Shown piece after piece: positions 56,563 through 64,000 of a stretch of DNA of 64,000 bases (position 1 is the stretch's first letter; each line of letters opens with the position of its first letter). The notes beneath the pieces are model-generated. The model was not told the origin of the DNA. It searched no databases and saw nothing but the letters and a program-made list of their open reading frames with translations. This DNA comes from Okapia johnstoni. Its lineage: Eukaryota > Chordata > Mammalia > Artiodactyla > Giraffidae. Both the position numbers and the translations under genes were made by a program. The DNA lies in assembly GCA_024291935.2 (NCBI GenBank), contig CM044316.1, forward strand, positions 7,804,501-7,868,500. The letters run 5' to 3'.

Positions 56563-57477
56563 TTAGCCTGGCCTTAAGTAGAAACTCTTCACAGTCCGCT
56601 TTATGTCGTTGTTCCTCAAACTGTAGATGAAGGGGTTCAGCATGGGTGTGACCACAGTGTACATCACGGAGGCTATTGCACTTGAGTGTGAGCTATGGGT
56701 AGCAGCAGAGCTGAGGTACAATCCTAGGCTCGTACAATAAAATAAGGAGACAACTGAGAGGTGAGATGCACAGGTGGAAAATGCTTTATACTTCCCCTGA
56801 GCTGATGAGATTCTACGTAAGCAGGAAACTATTTTAGAGTAAGAGCAAAGGATCCCAGCAAAAGGACCACTACCCAGTAGGAAAGTTGCAAGATAGATCG
56901 TGTTATTAAGAAAAGTATCAGAACTGGCAAGTTGTATCACCTGATAGAGTTGACAGAAAAAGTGGGAAATTTCCAAATCTGGGCAGAAGGACAATCGCAA
57001 TACCATTAAGCTGTGTAACAAGGAATACATGGCACTCACTACCCAGGGTACCAGACACAGTAGACCACAGAGCCGAAGGCTCATGATGACCATGTAGTGC
57101 AGGGGGTGGCAGGCGGCCACAAACCGGTCATAGGCCATCACAGTCAGCAGGAAGTCATCTAATGCTGCAAAAAGTATGTAAAAATACTCCTGGGTGATGC
57201 AAACTTCATAGGTTATGGCTTTGCTCTCAGTCTGAATATTCATCAGCAACTTTGGGATCGTGGTGGAGGTGAAACAGATGTCTACAAAAGACAGGTTGGA
57301 GAGGAAGAAGTACATGGGGGTGTGGAATTGAGGGTCTGAGCACACAGCCAAGATGATGACAAGGTTTCCAAAAACAGTTATCAGGTACATGGAGAGGAAA
57401 ATCCCAAATATGAGGGGCTGCAGTTCTGAGAATCTGAGAAGAAATTTAAAATTTCGTGTGTTGTTCCCTGGTTCCAT
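56563..57477 (-). CDS. OR7: OR7A-like olfactory receptor, open frame (304 aa), possibly without promoter
   Basis: I start at the ATG 57475-57477 ([12 protein letters not shown]), the family start, 13 bases after the acceptor CTCCTGGTAG (AG at 57491-57492). The earlier in-frame codons lie in intron sequence. Present: N5 glycosylation site; [15 protein letters not shown]; first-loop Cys at 93; [15 protein letters not shown] from 114 (A in place of the usual I); [27 protein letters not shown]. Odd points: four residues are missing from the N-terminus between LLLR and ELQPL; the third loop-2 cysteine (LACSDTF in sisters) is Ser (LASSDTF), which removes the partner of the second disulfide; the C-tail ends early ([11 protein letters not shown]). 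No promoter cassette is found upstream as far as the OR8 remnant. The open frame suggests recent or current coding function, but both expression and folding are in doubt. Confidence 0.85.
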   Translation of the reverse strand: MEPGNNTRNFKFLLRFSELQPLIFGIFLSMYLITVFGNLVIILAVCSDPQFHTPMYFFLSNLSFVDICFTSTTIPKLLMNIQTESKAITYEVCITQEYFYILFAALDDFLLTVMAYDRFVAACHPLHYMVIMSLRLCGLLCLVPWVVSAMYSLLHSLMVLRLSFCPDLEISHFFCQLYQVIQLASSDTFLNNTIYLATFLLGSGPFAGILCSYSKIVSCLRRISSAQGKYKAFSTCASHLSVVSLFYCTSLGLYLSSAATHSSHSSAIASVMYTVVTPMLNPFIYSLRNNDIKRTVKSFYLRPG

Positions 57478-57629
57478 GTGCTGGAGTTGACTACCAGGAG
57501 AAAGGAAAATAACATAATTACTTTTCACACATATGGGCATAAGTCACATATCTGAACTACTACAATATTTATTGTGCCATCAAGAAACTGATTTTACTAT
57601 TTTATGTGTACATAAGTTCTCTTTGAGAG

Positions 57630-57837
57630 TATGTGTGCTAAACCGCTTCAGTTGTGCCCAACTTTGTGTGACCCCACGGAATGCAGCCTACAAGGTTCCT
57701 CTGTCCATGGTATTCTCCACGCAAAAATACTGGAGTGGGTTGCCATGCCCTCCTCCAGGGGATCTTCCCGACCCAGGGATCAAACCCCTGTCTCTTAAGT
57801 CTCTTGCAGGTTCTTTACCACCAGCACCACCTGCTAT
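57630..57837 (-). mobile_element. Bov-tA SINE
   Basis: Minus orientation from gtgtgctaaaccgcttcagt to ttctttaccaccagcaccac. Confidence 0.9.
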
Positions 57838-58073
57838 ACCCCCAATTTATCTTTGACTATGGATTTTTGTCCCATTCTCAGCATATTTACAAAAAGGTCA
57901 TATATTCTATACTGATTTAATGCAAAATTCTTTCATGCATTTGAGAAATACATATTGAGTGCCAACCATGTTCCAAACAATAAGTAGAGATGATGAAAAA
58001 CAAATCTCCCACAATTCAAGGATGTTGAGAGATAATGAGCAAATAAACTATTATATAATATGTTAGGTGAAAA

Positions 58074-58345
58074 TCAGTCCTGAATATTCATTGGGAGGAC
58101 TGATGCTGAAGCTGAAACTCCAATACTTTGGCCACTTGACGTGAAGAACTGACGCATTGAAAGATTGAAGGCGGGAGGAGAAGGGAACACAGAGGATGAG
58201 CTGGTTGGATGGCATCACCAACTAGATGGACATGAGTTTGAGTAAGCTCCAGGAATTGGTGATCGACATGGAAGCCTGGCATGCTGCAGTCCATGGGGTC
58301 ACAAAGAGTCGAACATGACTGAGTGACAGAACTTAACTGAACAGC
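58074..58345 (+). mobile_element. BovB LINE 3' end at a deletion junction
   Basis: agtcctgaatattcattggg through atgagctggttggatggcat to gagtgacagaacttaactga. To the left is OR intron sequence, to the right is the end of a MER20-like element; in sister modules these are separated by the promoter cassette and several kilobases. Confidence 0.93.
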
Positions 58346-58394
58346 ACCCAATATAAACAATTATCTTGTTCTAAATCAATAGTAAGATGGTGAG

Positions 58395-58600
58395 AATCCC
58401 TATTCTAGATCAAAATATTTCTAAATTCACTGCACATACAAATCACCAAGGTTTCTAATTCAATGCAAATTCTGATTCACCAGGTCTCTTGTCGACCCAG
58501 GGATCCTGTTTCTGACATGCTCCCAGGTGTTGTTGATGCTGCAGGTCCAGGTCTGTGAATCACGCTTTGGGTAGCAAGAAAGTGATTCTGTGTTGGAGTC
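58395..58600 (+). mobile_element. hAT MITE, MER5-like
   Basis: attcactgcacatacaaatc, gcaaattctgattcaccagg, catgctcccaggtgttgttg; positional sister of 33481 and 43290. Confidence 0.82.
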
Positions 58601-58615
58601 AGGTATACACAGTTT

Positions 58616-58836
58616 TGGGCTTCCCTGGTGGCTCAGACAGTAAAGAATCTGACTTCAGTGCTGGAGACATGGGTTTGATCCCTGGGTAGGGAAGATCCCC
58701 TGCAGGAGGACATGGCAACCCACTCCAGTATTCCTGCCTGGAGAATTTCATGGACAGAGGAGACTGGTGGGCTACAGTTCATCGGGTCACAAAGAATCGG
58801 ACATGACTGAGTCACTAACACTTTCACTTTTGCTAT
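58616..58836 (+). mobile_element. Bov-tA SINE
   Basis: Complete plus copy from gggcttccctggtggctcag to gagtcactaacactttcac. Confidence 0.95.
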
Positions 58837-59799
58837 TCAGTTTAATCTTCTTCACCAAAAATCTTTTATGTATATAATTTTGAAAAAGTTTTTCACTTGC
58901 TTTATAGGTGATTACACAGAACTTATCATTTTAAACACAGCAACCAACCACCCTAGTGAGAATAGGACACTTTCCCAAGAACACCAAAATCCAAACTTCA
59001 ATGAATAGATAAAGGGCATGAAAGTGAAATATTTTGCTTAGTAATACAAAGCGTAGTTTAAATTTTCTACCTATAGACTTTTTCCCCCGACTCAAAGGCC
59101 ATATTAAGTGAATGTATTCAGATGTGTTCTTCTGTGTAAACTCCACTTGGAAATCTGTAATTGACTAACACTTGCCAGTAACTAGGGTAGGTACTGTGGA
59201 CACCGGTAAATAACAGAACAGGATCCTAAAGAGAAGAATAAATCTGAATAACCACCTCTAAAGCAAACTATAGGTTAAAGTCTCCATTGTCAAGAAGAGC
59301 AATCAAGGAAATAATTTATATAAGCAAATAAGGCAATAATGAAGGAATGGTGTATGCAAAATGAAAACTATAGTCACAGTTTTCCTCTGATATAAAATTA
59401 CATAAAATACCCTGGCTAGTAAGTGTAGCTTTTTCCCCCACTGTGGTACTATTACTTATAACAATTTTTTCATTAACACAAGAGAAAAAATATTTGGGAT
59501 GATATGTATCATTTGAGAGGAAATAATTCTTAAGAAATCCATGTTATTCCATGAAAAAACAGGAGTTGTAAATATTGTGAATCAAGTTTGGGAAAATTTG
59601 TGAGAAATTTAAAGATGGACAAAGGTGGAAATTGTTTATAAATCAGACAGAGAAAGAACTTATAAATGTGAGTTGCCTCATTGCTATGAAGAATCTGAAT
59701 CAAAGAAATAAAATTTCAGAGAATAAAGGGAGTGAGCAATTTCTACTTCTACACTCTGATCAAAAAGTATCAAATTCTGGCTCAAACACTTTGCATCCT
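58837..59799. other. Module spacer and 3' flank of OR8
   Basis: 59000-59200 resembles 23040-23290 (tagtaatacaaagc; ccatattaagt), and 59330-59790 resembles other OR 3' flanks. No gene. Confidence 0.55.
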
Positions 59800-60922
59800 G
59801 CAAAAGTGGGAACTTCTTTAATCCTATGACTGTTGGTCTTTTTATACTTGCCATTCCAAATAATATTTTCAGAGCCTTCTCTATGTCTTTGTACTTTAGA
59901 CTGCAGAGCTGAAGGGGTTCAACTTGGGTGTGAACACAGTGAACATCACTGAGGCAAATGCACTTAACTCTAAGCAAAGGGGTTTGTGGAGCAGCAAGGC
60001 TGAGGTACAAGCAAAGCTCATACAATAAAGCAAGGATACAACTGAGAGGTGAGAGGCACAGATGAAAAGCACTTTATACTTCCCCCATGTTGATGGCACT
60101 ACACGTATAGAGGAAACTTTCTTCGAATAAGAGTAAAGGACCTCAGGCAAGAGATCACCACTCAGGAATATTACAGTTTCAAAATACATCACCATGTCAC
60201 TAAGAAAAGTGTCACAATTGGCAAGTTGGCTATCCTGTTTGATTTCACAGGAAAAGTGGAGGATTTCCAAAGTTGTACAGAAGGACAGTTGTGACCCTAT
60301 TCATCTTTGTAACCAGGAATACAGGACACTCATGAATCAAACACCAGAACCAGCAGTCCACAGAGCAGAAAGTTCAGGGTTATAGAATAGTGCAGAGGTT
60401 GACAAATGGCCATGAAGGCCATTTGTGTCAGAAAAATGTTGTCCAAGTCTACAAAGAGTGGGTGAATGTATAGTCACAGGTTATGACTTTGCCTTCTTTG
60501 GGATGGTGGTTAAGGTGAAACGTATCTAAAAAGAACAAATTGGAGAAGAACAATTACATGGGTGTGCGGCAGTAGGAGTCAAAGACGGTGGCCAGGATGA
60601 TGGGCAGTTTTTGTTTTTTAATTTATTTGGCTGCACAGGGTCGCATTTGTGGTGTATGATATCTCCACTGCAACATGTGAGATTTTTAGTTGTGACCTGT
60701 GGGATCTAGTTTCCCGATCGGGAATTGAACCTTGAGCCCCTGCATTGGGAGTGCGGAGTCTTAGCCACTGGACCATCAGGGAAGTCTCAAGATAAGCAGG
60801 TTTTCAAACACAGTGATCAGGTACACGGACAGGAAACTCTCAAACATGAAGGACTGCAGTTTTTATTCCTCTGATATTCGAGAGGAAGAAATCGTGAATT
60901 TGGGTATCATTTCCTGGCCCAT
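59800..60922 (-). pseudogene. OR8: decayed OR7A-like pseudogene with a SINE inside
   Basis: OR family 7 text is recognisable along the whole length but in many frames. The start word is ATG at 60920-60922. Loop 2 to TM6 is readable around 60270-59900 ([36 protein letters not shown]), and a TM7 remnant with FTVFTPKLNPF near 59910. The MAYDRF block is deleted or scrambled near 60410, where the text reads aaatggccatgaaggccat. A CHR-type SINE (60612-60789) splits the TM1-TM2 region. It is the most degraded near-full-length copy and therefore probably the oldest. Confidence 0.9.
60612..60789 (-). mobile_element. CHR-type SINE inserted in OR8
   Basis: Minus orientation: tttatttggctgcacagggt, gggaattgaaccttgagccc and ttagccactggaccatcagg. 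It is flanked by gatgggcag and gataagcag, an imperfect target duplication of the OR word gatgagcag. Confidence 0.9.
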
Positions 60923-60929
60923 GCGGTCC

Positions 60930-61900
60930 TTACCAATGTTTGTTGATTTTTGTCTCTTTAACAATAGCCATTTTGACCAGTGGGAAAAGTATCTCACTGT
61001 GGTTTTGATTTCCCGTTCTCTGAAGATGTCAAACCTCTTTTCATGAGCCTGTTGACCATCTGTATGTATTCCTTGGGGGGAAAAAAGTCTATTGAAGGTC
61101 CTTTACCTGTCTTTAATTTGGTTGTTTATGGTTTTAATTAAGTTGACTGAGTTCTTTTTTTGAATAACAGTCCCTTATCGGATGTATAATGTGCAAATAC
61201 CTTTTCCCACGAGTAGGTTTCCTTTTGTTTGGTTGCTGGTTTCCTTCACTGCAGAGCTTTTTTGTTTGATATAGTTCTGCTTATTTTTACTTTTATTTTT
61301 CTTGCCTGGGGAAATATATCCCCCCCCCCAAATATTTCTAAAACTGAAGTTAAGGTGTTACTGCCTATGTTTTATTTTATGATTTTTAATGTTTCAGACC
61401 TCACATTTAAGTCTTTAACCTATGTCGAGTTTATCTTTGTATGTAATGTGATAGAGTGGTTCAGTTGCATTCTTTTCTCCGAAGTTGTCCAGTTCAAAAA
61501 ACATTCTTCTTCATTTTGTGATTGTTACCAATGGAGTAGCTACAGTTATTTTTAATACTTTTTCCTTTAAGCATTGTACTGTAATTGTTAACAACCTTGT
61601 CTGATACATAGTTTCAATTTTCTGATTCTATCACCTTATTCAGTCTTAGGGTACTTTTGTTTTTTCATTTTAAATAGAAGAGAGCATTTCAATATTGCTT
61701 ATAAAATAGTTCTGGGTATTGAACTCCCACAGCTTTTCTTTATCTGTGAGATAATCTTTCTTTCTTTCATATCTGAAGGATAACTTTTCTGGATGAGTAT
61801 TTTGGTTGACAGTTTTTGTATAACAATATTATAAGTATGATATTCCATTGACCTGATGAGAAATTTGCTCATAGCTTAATGATGATACCTTTGTAGGTTA
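60930..61900 (-). mobile_element. L1 LINE fragment
   Basis: Antisense L1 text on the plus strand: tcactgtggttttgatttcc, tgagcctgttgaccatctgt, gagttctttttttgaataac, gataacttttctggatgagt. It begins directly upstream of OR8, replacing the usual OR intron. Confidence 0.8.
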
Positions 61901-62220
61901 CTCTTCTTTTTTTCTGGCTGCCTATAACATTCTTTCTTTGCCGTCATCTTTACTGGGGGAATCCTGAAAATGGTGGGCTCTATTGCCACACCTAGGGTGA
62001 CCAAGGTTGAGGGCTACACCATCGGTTCTACCTGGTTCTCTGTGGCCCTAGATGTTGCTGCATCCAGGAGGTCAGGGTCATGAGTACCACCTCCACTGAT
62101 GCTACCAGGTCCCTCTGGGGCAATGGGCTCAGCTGCCTCAGCTGTGCGCCTGAGACCAGGATCACTGCCTTTGTTGTTCCCCCAGTTCCATCTCCTCTAG
62201 GTGAAAAATCCATTCACCTT
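61901..62220. repeat. GC-richer block shared with 47730-48060
   Basis: Shares ccacctccactgatgctacc and the text after it with 47960-48060; perhaps the 5' region of the adjacent L1. No coding function seen. Confidence 0.45.
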
Positions 62221-63454
62221 CAGATGTACAACAATGTGTATCTCTGGTGCCCTGACGTGTTGAGTAGAAAAACTTTGTTTAGTAATGGATGTTTTACTAG
62301 TTGTAGATTGAAGAGGTGAGACACAGTGAGCGTCTTCTGCCACCATGATGCTGACATCACCAATGATACACTATTTTTCCCACAAGTTGCAAGATTAAAA
62401 TACATACATAAGTGGAGTAGACTATCATATATTACTGAAGAAAGAATTGCCACATGGCTGCATACAACCTCCTGGATGAACTTTAGAGTTGTAACTTATA
62501 AAATTACAAGTGCATGTAGACTTATGAAGAGCCCGGAAGAGATCAGAACAACTCAATATTAAATCTCACTTGATAATAAAGGCATTATATTGAAACATTT
62601 ACTATTAGAGTGAGTGGTTATACAGCAATAACTGAGTAAAATATAAAATTGTACAGAATTGAAGGTGATTATAATAATTTTCTCATTCTATGCATTTATT
62701 CTGATATTTAAAGATAGCATTCAACATTACTGCCTTTGAACTTTATAACAGAAAATGGTGTTAAAAAGTACTCCATTGCAGTTTCCTCCCTGTTAAGCAG
62801 TAGATTGGCAGATGTGTTTGGTTGCACAAATTGTGACCCTAAATCACAAGACTGGATAGGTGGTCAAGCTCTCTAGTAAGTCACCTTTGATCATGAGATA
62901 CACATACATATACATATATAAAGAGTTGACTCTTGAGCAATGCAGGAGTTGGGGCAATGACACCCTGTGCAGTTGAAAATCTGCCTATAACAGGCAATCA
63001 ATGCTCCTTATCCACAGTTCCATACTCTATGATTCAATCAACACTCTTATAAAATTATATAAATTGCATTCGATTTCACTTGTACTTTATTTATATGAGT
63101 AATTCATCTCATGACTATTCTTTCAGGAAAAAAAGGCAAAAATTACTTGGGGTGATATATGTCATTTAAGAAAAAATTCTTCCTCATGTTATGTTACTCC
63201 ATAAAAAATGAGAATGTCCAAATATTCATATCCAAAGTTTGGAGAATTTTGAAATAGAAAAAAGCAAAACTTAAAAATATGCCTATACAATAGACTGAGG
63301 AGAAAGCTTAATAAAGTGAGTCACTGGATTTGTATAGAGAGCTTGAATTAAAATAAAATGGAAATTCCAAGAAACAAAGATGAGTGAATTTTATTACACA
63401 ATGGACAAAGAATCACAACTTCTGGTTGCAGGACTATTTTCTGTGAGATCAAGG
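62221..63454. other. Module spacer and 3' flank of OR9
   Basis: Aligns with 48180-49320, including the gcaataactgagt and tctggatagg stretches. No gene. Confidence 0.6.
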
Positions 63455-63586
63455 GCAGTTCGTCACCCCCAGGGCAATTGACTGGTTTGTGACTGCCACC
63501 TCATTGAATCTCTTCAGAGTTCTCTTTATGTCTTTCTTGCTCAGAAAGCAGATAAAGGGGTTCAGCATGGGTGTGGTTGTGATGAA
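63455..63586 (-). pseudogene. OR9: C-terminal OR scrap
   Basis: On the minus strand the text cacccatgctgaaccccttt (63556-63575) encodes TPMLNPF, and the C-tail follows (KDIKRTLKRFNEVA-like). Beyond 63586 it switches at once to non-OR sequence that resembles the 3' flank of other copies. All of TM1-TM6 is missing. Confidence 0.8.
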
Positions 63587-64000
63587 CAAATAAATGATGA
63601 AGAAAAAAAGTGATAAACTTTAGTTTCATATTTGACTGTCTGATGAAATTGTGGACATGGCTTTGGTTGCCAAGTTGGTACTTTTTCCCAGAAAATTAGT
63701 ACAACTCATGACTTTTCTTTTAGTCAACTGAAAAACAAATTGTTCAATATAAAACAGTTCACTTTAGAAGAAATTTTTCCCAAGGAATGCGTGAAGAGTC
63801 ATGAGGTAAATGGGAATTTCCATATATTCCACTTAAGGTTGCAAATCAATTTGTGGAAATAGAAAAAAGAAAAAAAAGCAAATAGCATAAAGGTTAGGCA
63901 AGAGAGCTAGTTAACTTGTATAAAGAAGTTGAAATCAAATAAATGGAAATATCAGGCAGTAAATTGAAGGAGCAAGTGCTCTTTTCACAATCTGATCAGA
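63587..64000. other. 3' flank of a further OR copy beyond the window
   Basis: Aligns with 37200-37570 and 16880-17260 (tggtttcatattt / tagtttcatattt; gaagttgaaatcaaat). The last bases (gagcaagtgctcttttcaca) match text found about 20-60 bases before the stop codon side of the OR2 and OR3 genes, so another minus-strand OR should begin just past base 64000. Confidence 0.55.

Overview
The window is ruminant (bovid) nuclear DNA, most likely cattle or a close relative. The evidence is the repeat content: nine BovB (RTE) LINE pieces with the characteristic gaactgaactgaa 3' end, more than thirty Bov-tA type tRNA-derived SINEs in both orientations, two CHR-type SINEs of the cetacean-hippo-ruminant lineage, and older mammalian repeats (L1, MIR, MER5/MER20-like hAT pieces). 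GC is low, and the only host genes are olfactory receptors.

The host content is a tandem array of OR family 7 (OR7A-like) genes, almost all on the minus strand. From left to right: OR1 2505-3538 (broken), OR2 9912-10892 (open frame but no ATG), OR3 17271-18260 (intact, best functional candidate), OR4 about 24000-24396 (3' half only), OR5 37579-38430 (TM7 deleted), OR6 49391-50275 (frameshift in TM7), OR7 56563-57477 (open, one conserved Cys lost), OR8 about 59800-60922 (heavily decayed, with a SINE inserted) and OR9 about 63455-63586 (C-terminal scrap). There are also a 46-base OR snippet at 23681 and an OR TM6-TM7 scrap on the plus strand near 19935. The right edge ends in sequence typical of the 3' flank of yet another minus-strand copy.

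The array grew by duplication of a module. Reading along the plus strand, a module is: OR 3' flank, OR coding exon, intron with SINEs, a cassette of about 347 bases, then an AT-rich spacer with MER20/MER5-like hAT pieces, then the next OR. The cassette occurs six times (5934, 11977, 21241, 32409, 42083, 55478) at nearly constant size. On the minus strand each copy holds, in order, an O/E(EBF)-like palindrome, a TAAT homeodomain-like core, a TATA-like TRTAAATA box and a splice donor of the type AG|GTGAGT; one copy has lost the TATA-like box. Every OR coding exon that keeps its 5' end has a pyrimidine-rich tract and a TAG splice acceptor 13-18 bases before its ATG position. I read each cassette as the promoter plus noncoding leader exon of the OR downstream of it, with introns from about 1.1 to 5.2 kb.

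Gene and promoter have become uncoupled in places. OR7 is open but its cassette is missing; cassette D (32409) faces only the deleted OR4; OR2 has the best TATA box and an open frame but has lost its in-frame ATG through a one-base deletion that it shares with OR1. The rest of the window is transposon sequence: two long BovB copies (44957-47082 with a 394-codon reverse transcriptase frame, and 50590-53263), a mariner with TA target duplications and a recognisable empty site in sister modules, and a solo gammaretrovirus-like LTR with a 4-base target duplication. All homology statements come from reading the sequence by eye; no database search was run.
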